Origin: an uncultured Burkholderiales bacterium
Lineage (GTDB): Bacteria; Pseudomonadota; Gammaproteobacteria; Burkholderiales; Burkholderiaceae_C
Length of the DNA: 64,000 bases
Direction of reading: 5' to 3'
NCBI GenBank assembly: GCA_903932865.1
Contig: CAIZHQ010000016.1
Location: 701,284 to 765,283, forward strand
Shown in pieces: positions 23,726 through 33,784 of this stretch. Numbering within the stretch: position 1 is the stretch's first letter; each line of letters begins with the position of its first letter. Made by a program: the position numbers and the translations under genes. The notes beneath the pieces are model-generated. The model saw only the letters and a list, made by a program, of their open reading frames with translations, ran no database searches and was not told the DNA's origin.

Positions 23726-24544
23726 ATGATTTTGACGATGCAAAACCTTCCCGCTCACTGGATTGAACCCGATTGGCCTGCTCACTTTCGCGTGCGTGCG
23801 CTCATGACCAGCCGCCAGGGCGGGGTGTCTGACGCGCCATGGGACAGCATGAACCTGGGTGACCATGTAGGTGACCGGTCTTCAGATGTGCACACCAACC
23901 GCGAGCGCCTGGCGGCCCAGATCGGGCAGAGGCCCGTTTTTTTGCAACAAGTGCACGGAGTGGCCAGTGTGCAACTGAGCGCGACCACGCCGCAGGGGCT
24001 GGTGGCCGATGCCTGCTGGAGCTGCGATCCGGGGGTGGTCTGTACCGTCATGGTGGCCGATTGTTTGCCGGTTTTGCTTTGTGATGCAGCAGGGCGGTGG
24101 GTGGCTGCAGCCCATGCGGGTTGGCGTGGGCTGGCGGGGCCGGGTGTGGCCTCCCAGTCAAAAGGGCTTGGCGTGCTGGAGAGCTTGTGGGCCGATTTGA
24201 GGCGTGCGGGGGTCGATGTGTCGGAAGTGATGGCTTGGTTAGGGCCTTGCATCGGGCCGCAAGCTTTTGAGGTGGGACCAGAAGTCAGGGACGCTTTTGA
24301 TGATGGCTCGCCTGCGGTACAGGAGTTGTTCAAGCCGACAGCCCCAGGAAAGTACATGGCCGATCTGGCCGGTTTGGCCCGCGGACGGTTAAAAGGCTTG
24401 GGTATTTCACGCGTATTTGGCAATGACAGCAGCCTGCCATGGTGCACAGTGTCAGGGACGGCGCTCTTTTTCTCCCACCGCAGGGACAGCCGCAGCCTCG
24501 GGCGAAGCGGCCGTATGGCGGCCTGCATCTGGCTGGACCGCTGA
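23726..24544 (+). CDS. pgeF: Peptidoglycan editing factor PgeF (YfiH / DUF152, multicopper-oxidase-fold purine nucleosidase type)
   Basis: 272-residue protein of the YfiH/LACC1 family, described as removing wrongly incorporated amino acids from peptidoglycan precursors and also reported to have purine nucleoside activity. Metal and active-site motifs are visible: QQVHG with the histidine, VADCLPVLL with the cysteine, and AAHAGWRGL with the second histidine, then GPCIGPQAFEVG. A second ATG lies at 23738. Its last 93 bases overlap, tail to tail, the 3' end of the membrane protein gene on the minus strand. Confidence 0.88.
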   Translation: MILTMQNLPAHWIEPDWPAHFRVRALMTSRQGGVSDAPWDSMNLGDHVGDRSSDVHTNRERLAAQIGQRPVFLQQVHGVASVQLSATTPQGLVADACWSCDPGVVCTVMVADCLPVLLCDAAGRWVAAAHAGWRGLAGPGVASQSKGLGVLESLWADLRRAGVDVSEVMAWLGPCIGPQAFEVGPEVRDAFDDGSPAVQELFKPTAPGKYMADLAGLARGRLKGLGISRVFGNDSSLPWCTVSGTALFFSHRRDSRSLGRSGRMAACIWLDR

Positions 24545-24775
24545 GTCGGTCTGAATTGGACCATCCGAGGCCTCTTGCCTGGCCTGTTGTTCCTTTTGGC
24601 GAATGGCCTTGCGGCGCAGGGGGGTGCCCATCAGGTAAACCACCAAGGCCATGGGCAGCAAGCCATAAAACACAAAGGTGATGATGGCCCCCAGCACGCT
24701 GCCTTGCGGGCTAAAGGCTTCAGCCAGGGCCATGAGCAGGGTGACGTAAAGCCAGCCGATTACGATCAAATACAT
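24452..24775 (-). CDS. Small two-helix membrane protein, unknown function
   Basis: 107-residue protein with two hydrophobic helices (about residues 1-20 and 27-48), then a basic stretch RRKAIRQKEQQARQE and a disordered Ala/Pro/Glu tail. I do not recognise the family. The first half is well conserved in character (membrane helices, positive-inside loop), whereas the tail coincides with the region antisense to the end of pgeF, so the tail may be poorly constrained. It lies upstream of and divergent from phaC. Confidence 0.62.
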   Translation of the reverse strand: MYLIVIGWLYVTLLMALAEAFSPQGSVLGAIITFVFYGLLPMALVVYLMGTPLRRKAIRQKEQQARQEASDGPIQTDSAVQPDAGRHTAASPEAAAVPAVGEKERRP

Positions 24776-24867
24776 AATTTTTTCGCCCTTGTAATTTATG
24801 TGACAACAATCTGAAAGATACTCGGAACAAGGGAATTGAGAAAAACGACCGATTCAGGAGAAAAACG

Positions 24868-26586
24868 ATGAGCACATCCAAGCCGGATTTTGGGTCCCAA
24901 ATGGGCGAAGGCTTCCAGCAAGCGCTGAGCAAAAGCTGGGGCCAGGCGATGCAGCATTTACAAACCATGGATCTCGGAGGCTTGAAGTCTTCTGCGGATG
25001 CGGCCGTGCCACAGCTGAAATTTTCGCCTGAAAAGCTCCAGACCCTGCAAGGCCAGTACTTCAAAGACGCCTCTGAGATGTGGAATCAGAGTTTGCACAA
25101 CAGTTTGCAAGTCAAAGACCGTCGCTTTTCGGGCGAAGCTTGGGCCGCTAACCCCATGGCCGCCTTCAATGCCGCTTCTTATTTGCTCAATGCCCGAACC
25201 CTGATGGGGCTGGCCGATGCGGTGGAAGCCGATGAGAAAACACGCACCCGCATCCGCTTTGCCATTGAGCAATGGGTGGCAGCCGTTGCCCCTAGCAATT
25301 TTTTGGCCTTCAACGCCGAGGCTCAACAGAAAGCCATCGACACACAAGGCGAGAGCATCGCCAAGGGTGTGCAAAACTTGGTACACGATTTGCAGCAGGG
25401 GCACGTTTCGATGACCGACGAGAGCCTGTTTGAAGTCGGCAAAAACGTGGCCACCACCGAAGGCGCAGTGGTTTTTGAAAACGATTTTTTCCAACTCATC
25501 GAATACAAACCGCTCACGCCCAAGGTCTATGAAAAGCCGTTCTTGCTGGTGCCGCCTTGCATCAACAAGTACTACATCCTCGACCTGCAGCCCGAAAACT
25601 CACTGATTCGTTATGCCGTCAGCCAAGGCCATCGCACCTTTGTGGTGAGCTGGCGCAACCCCGACGAGTCCATGGCGAAAAAGAGCTGGGACGACTACAT
25701 CGAGCACGCTGCGATCGAGGCCATCCATACGGTGCAGGCCATCACCGGCGCACCCAAGATCAACGCGCTGGGCTTTTGTGTGGGTGGCACCATCTTGTCC
25801 ACCGCGCTGGCCGTGCTGGCTGCGCGGGGTGACAAACCCGTGGCCAGCGCCACCTTCCTCACCACGTTGATCAACTTCACCGACACGGGCATTTTGGACG
25901 TGTTCATTGACGAGAATTTCGTCAAATTCCGCGAGCAGCAATTGGGCCAAGGCGGTTTGCTCAAGGGTCAGGACCTGGCGTCCACCTTCAGCTTCTTGCG
26001 TCCGAACGACCTGGTCTGGAATTATGTGGTGGGCAACTACCTCAAGGGCGAGACACCTCCCCCGTTTGACTTGCTTTACTGGAACAGCGATTCGACCAAC
26101 CTGCCGGGCCCCTTTTACGCTTGGTACTTGCGTAACACTTACTTGGAAAACAACTTGGTCAAACCCCGCAAGGTCAAGGTCTGCGGCGAGGCCATAGATC
26201 TGGGCAAGGTTGACATGCCGGTCTACATTTACGGCTCGCGTGAAGACCACATCGTGCCGATCGGCGGGGCTTATGCCAGCACGCAAGTGCTGCCAGGCAA
26301 AAAGCGTTTTGTGATGGGGGCCTCGGGCCACATCGCGGGCGTGATCAACCCGCCCGCGGCCAAAAAGCGCAGCCATTGGCTGAGTGAAGGCGCCTCATAC
26401 CCAGCCGACGTGAATGACTGGATCGCCAAGGCCAAAGAGGTGCCAGGCAGTTGGTGGACCGATTGGTCGGTTTGGCTCAAGGGCCATGCCGGCAAGCAAA
26501 TTGCCGCGCCCAAGACCTACGGCAAAGGCACCAAATACAAAGCCATTGAGGCGGCCCCCGGTCGCTATGTGAAGGCCAAGGCCTGA
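24868..26586 (+). CDS. phaC: Class I poly(3-hydroxyalkanoate) synthase
   Basis: Polymerises (R)-3-hydroxybutyryl-CoA on the granule surface. The 572-residue protein has the lipase-like box GFCVGG with catalytic Cys304, the downstream Asp in YIYGSREDHIVP and His in GASGHIAG, forming the triad. Length and the single-gene form without phaE indicate class I. It is the first gene of phaC-phaA-phaB and lies 23 bp before phaA. Confidence 0.95.
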   Translation: MSTSKPDFGSQMGEGFQQALSKSWGQAMQHLQTMDLGGLKSSADAAVPQLKFSPEKLQTLQGQYFKDASEMWNQSLHNSLQVKDRRFSGEAWAANPMAAFNAASYLLNARTLMGLADAVEADEKTRTRIRFAIEQWVAAVAPSNFLAFNAEAQQKAIDTQGESIAKGVQNLVHDLQQGHVSMTDESLFEVGKNVATTEGAVVFENDFFQLIEYKPLTPKVYEKPFLLVPPCINKYYILDLQPENSLIRYAVSQGHRTFVVSWRNPDESMAKKSWDDYIEHAAIEAIHTVQAITGAPKINALGFCVGGTILSTALAVLAARGDKPVASATFLTTLINFTDTGILDVFIDENFVKFREQQLGQGGLLKGQDLASTFSFLRPNDLVWNYVVGNYLKGETPPPFDLLYWNSDSTNLPGPFYAWYLRNTYLENNLVKPRKVKVCGEAIDLGKVDMPVYIYGSREDHIVPIGGAYASTQVLPGKKRFVMGASGHIAGVINPPAAKKRSHWLSEGASYPADVNDWIAKAKEVPGSWWTDWSVWLKGHAGKQIAAPKTYGKGTKYKAIEAAPGRYVKAKA

Positions 26587-26609
26587 TTGATTTTTTATTG
26601 GAGACAAAA

Positions 26610-27791
26610 ATGGAAGACATCGTCATCGTTGCAGCCGCACGCACCGCCGTGGGCAAATTTGGCGGCTCGCTCGCCAAAACCCCTGCCACCGAGTTGGGCA
26701 GCATCGTCATCAAGGGTTTGCTGGAGCGCAGCGGCCTGCCCGTGGATGCCATCGGCGAAGTCATCATGGGTCAAGTCCTGGCCGCAGGCGTGGGGCAAAA
26801 CCCCGCCCGCCAAGCGATGATGAAAGCCGGTGTGGCCAAGGAAACCCCGGCCCTGACCATCAACGCCGTGTGCGGCTCGGGCCTGAAGGCCGTGATGCTG
26901 GCTGCGCAGGCTGTGGCCTGGGGCGACAGCGAAATCGTGATCGCGGGTGGCCAAGAAAACATGAGCGCCAGCCCGCATGTGGTGAACGGCAGCCGCGACG
27001 GCCAGCGCATGGGCGACTGGAAAATGTCCGACACCATGATCGTGGACGGTTTGTGGGACGTGTACAACCAGTACCACATGGGCATCACCGCCGAAAACGT
27101 GGCCAAGGCCCATGGCATCACCCGCGACATGCAAGACGCCCTGGCCGCTGGCAGCCAGCGCAAAGCCGCTGCCGCGCAAGACGCGGGCAAGTTCAAAGAC
27201 GAAATCGTCGATGTGCTGATCCCCCAGCGCAAAGGCGATGCGCTGGTGTTCAACACCGACGAGTTCATCAACAAGAAAACCACCGTGGAAGTGCTGGCTG
27301 GTTTGCGCCCCGCCTTTGACAAGTCGGGCAGCGTGACGGCGGGCAACGCCTCGGGCATCAACGACGGCGCGGCTGCCGTGATGGTCATGTCGGCCAAAAA
27401 AGCCGCCGCTCTGGGCCTCAAGCCCCTGGCCCGAATTGTCGCCTTTGGCACCAGTGGCCTGGACCCGGCCACCATGGGCATGGGCCCCGTGCCTGCGTCG
27501 CAAAAAGCGCTGGCGCGTGCGGGCTGGAAAGCCCAGGACGTGGACCTGTTCGAGCTCAACGAAGCTTTTGCCGCGCAAGCTTGTGCCGTGAACCAGGCGC
27601 TGGACATCGATCCGGCCAAGGTCAACGTCAATGGCGGTGCCATCGCGATCGGTCACCCCATCGGCGCGTCTGGTTGCCGCATCTTGGTGACCTTGTTGCA
27701 CGAGATGCAGCGCACACAGGCCCAAAAAGGCCTGGCCGCGTTGTGTATTGGTGGCGGCATGGGCGTGTCCCTGGCCATCGAGCGCGTTTAA
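26610..27791 (+). CDS. phaA: Acetyl-CoA acetyltransferase (beta-ketothiolase)
   Basis: Condenses two acetyl-CoA to acetoacetyl-CoA to feed polyhydroxybutyrate synthesis. The 393-residue thiolase has nucleophile Cys88 (NAVCGSG), the histidine of GHPIGASGC and the second catalytic cysteine of LCIGGGMG. The ATG at 26610 follows a TTGGAGAC ribosome site; the TTG inside that site at 26598 is in frame but unlikely. Second gene of the pha operon. Confidence 0.95.
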   Translation: MEDIVIVAAARTAVGKFGGSLAKTPATELGSIVIKGLLERSGLPVDAIGEVIMGQVLAAGVGQNPARQAMMKAGVAKETPALTINAVCGSGLKAVMLAAQAVAWGDSEIVIAGGQENMSASPHVVNGSRDGQRMGDWKMSDTMIVDGLWDVYNQYHMGITAENVAKAHGITRDMQDALAAGSQRKAAAAQDAGKFKDEIVDVLIPQRKGDALVFNTDEFINKKTTVEVLAGLRPAFDKSGSVTAGNASGINDGAAAVMVMSAKKAAALGLKPLARIVAFGTSGLDPATMGMGPVPASQKALARAGWKAQDVDLFELNEAFAAQACAVNQALDIDPAKVNVNGGAIAIGHPIGASGCRILVTLLHEMQRTQAQKGLAALCIGGGMGVSLAIERV

Positions 27792-27911
27792 CCCAAACCC
27801 TCCGCTCAAGCTGCGCGGGTCGGAGCACTGTCCAGTTGTATAAGGGCAGCCGATCAAGCGGGTTGGGGTGGTTTTCCAAGATCTCAACACACTCATCACA
27901 AGGAGACAATC

Positions 27912-28649
27912 ATGAGTCAAAAAGTAGCGTATGTCACAGGCGGCATGGGCGGCATCGGAACCGCGATCTGCCAGCGCCTTCACCAAGATGGTTTCAAGGT
28001 CATTGCCGGTTGCGGCCCGACCCGAGACTTCACCAAATGGATCGACGAGCAAAAAGCGCTGGGCTTTACTTTCTACACCTCGGTGGGCAACGTGGGCGAT
28101 TGGGACTCCACGGTGGCCGCTTTCACCAAAGCCAAACAAGAGCACGGCGTCATCGATGTGCTGGTGAACAACGCCGGCATCACCCGGGACCGCGTGTTTT
28201 TGAAGATGACGCGTGAAGACTGGGATGCGGTGATCGATACCAACCTGAACTCTATGTTCAACGTGACCAAGCAGGTCGTGCCCGACATGGTGGAAAAAGG
28301 TTGGGGTCGCATCATCCAGATCTCGTCTGTGAACGGCAACAAGGGTCAGGCAGGTCAGACCAACTATTCGGCCGCCAAAGCGGGCATGCACGGTTTCTCG
28401 ATGGCTTTGGCGCAAGAGATGGCCACCAAAGGTGTGACCGTGAACACCGTCAGCCCAGGTTACATCGGCACCGACATGGTCAACGCCATCCGCCCTGATG
28501 TGCTGGAGAAAATTGTGGCCACTGTGCCCGTCAAGCGTCTGGGCAAGCCCAGCGAAATCGCTTCCATCGTGGCTTGGTTGGCCAGCGAAGAGGGCGGTTA
28601 TGCCACGGGTGCGGACTTCTCGGTCAACGGGGGTCTGCACATGGGCTGA
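27912..28649 (+). CDS. phaB: Acetoacetyl-CoA reductase
   Basis: NADPH-dependent SDR that reduces acetoacetyl-CoA to (R)-3-hydroxybutyryl-CoA. The 245-residue product has TGGMGGIG (residues 9-16), NNAG, and the catalytic Tyr152/Lys156 pair in NYSAAKAG. It lies 120 bp after phaA behind an AAGGAGA site; the gap contains no recognisable gene. A strong terminator follows. Confidence 0.94.
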   Translation: MSQKVAYVTGGMGGIGTAICQRLHQDGFKVIAGCGPTRDFTKWIDEQKALGFTFYTSVGNVGDWDSTVAAFTKAKQEHGVIDVLVNNAGITRDRVFLKMTREDWDAVIDTNLNSMFNVTKQVVPDMVEKGWGRIIQISSVNGNKGQAGQTNYSAAKAGMHGFSMALAQEMATKGVTVNTVSPGYIGTDMVNAIRPDVLEKIVATVPVKRLGKPSEIASIVAWLASEEGGYATGADFSVNGGLHMG

Positions 28650-28675
28650 CGTCCTGCCCGCAGGGTTGTAGTCAC

Positions 28676-28703
28676 AAAAAAACCCGCCTCGGCGGGTTTT
28701 TTT
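28676..28703. terminator. Bidirectional rho-independent terminator between phaB and the SPFH gene
   Basis: ACCCGCC (28682-28688) and GGCGGGT (28691-28697) form a stem flanked by a run of A on the left and T on the right, so it can stop transcription from both sides. Confidence 0.92.
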
Positions 28704-28724
28704 GCGTCTGCATATGCAGTGCGG

Positions 28725-29645
28725 TCAATCGCCCACTTGTTTCCCTGTGCCCACCATCTGCATGGCCGAGGCGATCAGACCAGACACTTCGCTCATGTTG
28801 CCTGGCACGATCAGCGTGGTCTTGGCGTCTTGCGCCACTTTGCTGTAGGCCTGCACGGCTTGCTCGGCCACCTTCAGCTGCACCGCCATTTCACCGCCGG
28901 GTTGGCGGATGGCGCTGGCAATGCGCTCAATGGCTTGCGCGGTGGCGTTGGCCATTTCGGTGATGGCAGCGGCGTCACCTTGCGCCTTGTTGATGGCGGC
29001 TTGCTTTTCGCCTTCAGATCGGGCGATGAAGGCTTCGCGCTCGCCGGTGGCGATGTTGATCTGCTCCTGCCGGCGGCCCTCTGAGGCGGCAATCAGCGCG
29101 CGCTTTTCGCGTTCCGCCGTGATTTGCGACTGCATGGCCAGCAAAATTTCCTTGGGCGGCGTCAGGTCCTTGATCTCGTAGCGCAGCACCTTCACGCCCC
29201 AGTTGAGGGCCGCCTCGTCGATCGCGGCCACCACTTGGGCGTTGATGATGTCGCGCTCTTCAAAAGTCTTGTCCAGCTCCAGCTTGCCGATCACGCTGCG
29301 CAGGCTGGTTTGGGCCAGTTGCGTCACCGCCACGATGTAGTTGGAAGAGCCGTAACTGGCCAACTTGGGGTCGGTGACTTGAAAGTACAAGATGCCGTCC
29401 ACCTGCAGCTGCGTGTTGTCACGCGTGATGCAGATCTGGCTGGGCACGTCCAGCGGAATTTCTTTCAGGCTGTGTTTCTGGATCACATTGTCCACAAAGG
29501 GCACCACAAAGTTCAGGCCTGGGGCCAGGCTGGCATGGAATTTACCCAGCCGCTCGACCACCCAGGCCTCTTGCTGTGGCACGACCTTGACGGTCTTGAC
29601 GATGAACAGGATCGCGATGATCACGAGGACGGCAGCGATTTCCAT
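28725..29645 (-). CDS. SPFH/band 7 membrane protease-associated protein (stomatin/QmcA-like)
   Basis: 306-residue protein with one N-terminal membrane helix (about residues 2-18), an SPFH domain (VVPQQEAWVVERLGKF through DLTPP) and a C-terminal coiled-coil rich in Ala, Glu and Gln. Such proteins form membrane microdomain scaffolds and often modulate proteases. An NfeD-family gene is directly upstream on the same strand (36-bp gap), the usual partnership for this stomatin type. Confidence 0.9.
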   Translation of the reverse strand: MEIAAVLVIIAILFIVKTVKVVPQQEAWVVERLGKFHASLAPGLNFVVPFVDNVIQKHSLKEIPLDVPSQICITRDNTQLQVDGILYFQVTDPKLASYGSSNYIVAVTQLAQTSLRSVIGKLELDKTFEERDIINAQVVAAIDEAALNWGVKVLRYEIKDLTPPKEILLAMQSQITAEREKRALIAASEGRRQEQINIATGEREAFIARSEGEKQAAINKAQGDAAAITEMANATAQAIERIASAIRQPGGEMAVQLKVAEQAVQAYSKVAQDAKTTLIVPGNMSEVSGLIASAMQMVGTGKQVGD

Positions 29646-29681
29646 GGCTTTTCTCCCTTTTCAATATTTTGAGCAGTAGGC

Positions 29682-30101
29682 TCAGATTTTCTCAAGGACC
29701 AAGCGGTTGCCCGCCATGCCCTGAATGCGGTAAACGCCTGGGGTCGCGGTCTGGCCTGGTGCCAGCACCGCAGTCCAAGCCGCACCACGGTGCTTGACGA
29801 GCGTCGTGCCCATGGCATCCCATGCTTCGACCTCTACGGTGGCACCCAGGTCCAGATGTTGGTCATGCGTTTGCTTGGCGGTCGCCACCTGACGTTGACG
29901 CCATTGGCCCAGCAGCAATGCGCCTGCGCCACCGACGAGGGCGGCCGCCACCAGCTGCGTGTTGATGTTGTAACCCGCCATGGCGGCTAAGGCCCCCGCA
30001 ACACAACCCAAGCCCAGCATCAGCAGGTAAAACGTGCCGGTTGCCAGTTCGAGTGCCACCAAGGCACCCGCCATTACCCACCACAACGTTGTGTCGTTCA
30101 T
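29682..30101 (-). CDS. NfeD family membrane protein
   Basis: 139-residue protein with two to three membrane helices (about residues 7-63) and a C-terminal OB-fold segment (LGATVEVEAWD onward to IQGMAGNRLVLEKI), the short form of NfeD. These partner SPFH/stomatin proteins, matching the downstream gene. The frame is open to 30218, but the ATG at 30101 follows an AAGGACAG ribosome site. Confidence 0.88.
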   Translation of the reverse strand: MNDTTLWWVMAGALVALELATGTFYLLMLGLGCVAGALAAMAGYNINTQLVAAALVGGAGALLLGQWRQRQVATAKQTHDQHLDLGATVEVEAWDAMGTTLVKHRGAAWTAVLAPGQTATPGVYRIQGMAGNRLVLEKI

Positions 30102-30423
30102 GCCTGTCCTTTCTGTTTGGATGGGAGGATTGTCGTGGCTTTGTGCATGGGTCTTTATAGACCAGCCCGTGGGGCAAGTTCCCTTGGGTGGTCTAAGCCC
30201 GGCACATGGAAAGGACAATCACGTCCCTTGCATTTCTTGCACTCTGACGTGGGTGCCGGTTGCTCGCGGCCCTGGTGCGTTTGTGATGGGCTGCAACGAG
30301 GGATCGATGGGCAAAGTTTGGTCATAATGGTTTGACATTTTTTGAGCTGGCGTGCTGGCATGACCAAGCGCAACGGCAAGTTTCAAAGTCAATCACTTTT
30401 TGACCCTGTTGGGAGTTCACGGC
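30102..30423. other. 322-bp gap at the border of the photosynthesis region
   Basis: Divergent region between nfeD and bciA. I see no gene, no TGT-N12-ACA operator and no convincing promoter pair, although TTGACA occurs at about 30332-30337. It marks the boundary between the housekeeping genes and the pigment genes. Confidence 0.35.
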
Positions 30424-31506
30424 GTGACCATTGATGCAACTTCGGGCCCTGAATGGTATTCCACCACTAATGTGCCATGGCCCGTTCACGCCCCTTTGTT
30501 GGGTGGAGAGGTCCATTCCCCGATGCGTGTGCTTTTGTTGGGGGCGACGGGCACGATCGGCATGGCCACCGCGCGGACGCTGGTTCAACGGGGTCACCAA
30601 GTGGTGTGTCTGCTCAGGCCGCGTCGAAGTGATCAACATCTGAAAGCCAACGCAACGCCGCCAGAAAGCTTGGCCGGGGTCACGGTTTTGTGGGGGGATG
30701 CGTCCGATCCAGAAGTTTGGATTCAGCCATATTTCACGCAGGCCCGTTTTGATGCGGTGATCTCTTGCATGGCCTCGCGCACGGGTTCTCCTCAAGACGC
30801 GTGGCGAGTCGATCACCAGGCCCATGTGGGTGCACTGAAAGCGGCACAAGCTGCGGGTGTGAGGCATTTTGTGCAGCTGTCGGCCATCTGTGTCCAAAAG
30901 CCCTTGCTGGCGTTTCAACATGCCAAGCTGGCTTTTGAGAAAGCCTTGATCGAATCTGGCATGACCTATTCCATCGTGCGCCCTACCGCTTTTTTCAAAT
31001 CACTGTCGGGTCAGCTTGATCGTGTGAAAAAAGGCAAGCCGTTTTTGATTTTTGGCGACGGGCAGTTGACCGCGTGCAAACCCATCAGTGACGATGATTT
31101 GGCCGATTTTCTGGTGGAGTGCCTGGACGATGCGTCGCGGCACAACCAGATCTTGCCCATCGGCGGGCCGGGGCCTGCCATCACGCCGCTGGCGCAGGGC
31201 GAGCATTTGTTTGCTTTGTTGGGCATGCCGCCGCGTTTCAAGCGTGTTCCGGTGGGCTTGATGGACGCCATCGTGGGTGTGTTGAGCGTGTTGGGCAAGT
31301 TCATTCCTGCTGCTGCGGACAAGGCCGAGCTGGCCCGCATTGGGCGGTATTACGCCACCGAGTCCATGTTGGTGTGGGACGCTGCAGCGCAGCGTTACGA
31401 TGAGCAGGCCACGCCCTCGCATGGCTCACAAACGCTTTTTGATGCCTATGCCCGTTGGGTCAAAGGGGAGGGCGCGCCCGATCGAGGGGAACACGCTGTT
31501 TTTTAA
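30424..31506 (+). CDS. bciA: Divinyl chlorophyllide a 8-vinyl-reductase, BciA type
   Basis: NADPH-dependent reduction of the C8 vinyl group of divinyl (proto)chlorophyllide. The protein is an NmrA/atypical SDR with the LLGATGTIG dinucleotide loop close to the N-terminus, GDASDPEVW, and the BciA-type FAFQHAK- and YSIVRPTAFFKSLSGQ-like segments (here LLAFQHAKLAFEKAL and SIVRPTAFFKSLSGQ). Three starts are possible: TTG 30400, GTG 30424 with GGGAG 8 bp upstream, or ATG 30523 immediately before the nucleotide loop. I choose 30424, with moderate confidence. It faces the LPOR gene with only 18 bp between stops. Confidence 0.88.
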   Translation: MTIDATSGPEWYSTTNVPWPVHAPLLGGEVHSPMRVLLLGATGTIGMATARTLVQRGHQVVCLLRPRRSDQHLKANATPPESLAGVTVLWGDASDPEVWIQPYFTQARFDAVISCMASRTGSPQDAWRVDHQAHVGALKAAQAAGVRHFVQLSAICVQKPLLAFQHAKLAFEKALIESGMTYSIVRPTAFFKSLSGQLDRVKKGKPFLIFGDGQLTACKPISDDDLADFLVECLDDASRHNQILPIGGPGPAITPLAQGEHLFALLGMPPRFKRVPVGLMDAIVGVLSVLGKFIPAAADKAELARIGRYYATESMLVWDAAAQRYDEQATPSHGSQTLFDAYARWVKGEGAPDRGEHAVF

Positions 31507-31524
31507 ACGGTTTTGTGCAGCGCT

Positions 31525-32546
<1,022 letters not shown>

Positions 32547-32550
<4 letters not shown>

Positions 32551-33494
32551 CGCCAGTCGATCACCATCTTCAAGCACTCGGGATCGCCAAAGGCCACCTC
32601 ATAAGCGCGCTGGGCGTGATCGGATTTTTCAGTATGGGTGAGCAAGCCGTCCAGAGGCAGGGAGCCATCGTGGAACATGGCGACCACGGCATCGAGGTCG
32701 TGTTTTTTCCATTGCGCGGCGACACGCACCGTGGCTTCGCGCATGAAGGCGGGGGCGTAGGCAAAGGACAGGTCTTGTTTGTAAAAACCAGCCAACACCA
32801 CTTCTCCACCAGGCGTCATTTTGGCAATTACTTTGTTCAAAATGCTGGCGTCCCCGCTGACATCGCAAATACAGCGGTAGTCCTTGCGCACATCCTGGTC
32901 GGGGTGGATGACGTCGTAGCCGAGCGCGCCTTTTTGCCTGACCGTTTGGGTTTCCCAGACCACCGGTGCAGGCCGGCCTGCGGCCACCACCATGCGCGCC
33001 AAAAGTCGGCCCATGATTCCGTGGCCAATGATGAGGTCGGGGTAGGCCAAAGGCATGGCTTCTCGGCCCACAGTGAACACATGGTGCGCTGTGGCAGCCA
33101 AGGCCAGCAGCACACCCTTGGCACCCAAGGCCGGGTCCAACTTAACGGCCCGTTCATGCGGCACCACCAATCGCTCACCCGAACCACCAAAAATGTTTTG
33201 CACCCCTTGGAATGCGTAAGAGCCGGGTAAAAACACCACGTCACCGACGGCCAAGCCCGAGACTTCGGCGCCTGTTTTTGCAATGGTGCCCACGGTTTCG
33301 TAGCCCGGCACTAAAGGGTAAGACAAGCCCGGAAAGGGCGGCATGGTGCCCTCCCACAGCAAGCGTTCGGTGCCGGTGCTGATGCCGCTGAACGACACCG
33401 CCACCTCCAGGTCGCGGGGGCCCATGGGGGCAAGTTCCAATTCACGAATGCTCAATGATTGGGGCGCTTCAAAAACAATGGCTTTGGCTTTCAT
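32547..33494 (-). CDS. bchC: BchC paralogue, 3-hydroxyethyl bacteriochlorophyllide a dehydrogenase family
   Basis: 315-residue zinc-free MDR-type protein of the BchC family, which oxidises the C3 hydroxyethyl group to acetyl. It shows SGISTGTER, YPLVPGYETVG, GHGIMGRLLARM, VVWET, DVSGD, PGGEVVLAGFY and ECLKMVIDW. It is clearly homologous to, but quite different from, the BchC at 37333-38286. Its APAFMREATVRVAA segment reminds me more of alphaproteobacterial BchC (inference from memory). It heads a two-gene operon with LPOR, coupled by an ATGA overlap. No TGT-N12-ACA operator precedes it, unlike the other copy. Confidence 0.88.
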
Positions 33495-33784
33495 GGGGGA
33501 TATTTTGACGCACTTGAAAATTTTTTTGCAGTCATGATCATCTGCAGCCGCATGCATGAAACATGGGCACAAGACGGTTGTTGTCTGGACAACTTCGAGA
33601 CTTTCGAGGTGGAACACCTGAGCGGTCTGGCCTACCTCAGTCCAATCCCGCCTTTCAGTCTTGGCGTCACTCGGTCGCGAAGTTCACCGCACATTGGCGT
33701 CATTGCGCTGGCCACGAGCCCGTCAGTTGCCCAAGGTTTTGTTCACATAATGGGGCGTGAAAAGCAGATGGACAGGTTGGCAGC
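33495..33784. other. 290-bp divergent gap between the bchC paralogue and the alpha/beta hydrolase
   Basis: Contains one clear symmetrical element, GTTGTC-TG-GACAAC at 33580-33593, of unknown use. I found no CrtJ/PpsR-type TGT-N12-ACA palindrome and no small gene. Confidence 0.4.

Noticed and set aside
26595..28640. A 681-codon open frame on the minus strand opposite phaA and phaB
   Set aside because: It is His/Gly/Ala/Arg-rich with no recognisable domain and mirrors two well-supported thiolase and reductase genes; it is an antisense by-product of GC-rich codon use.
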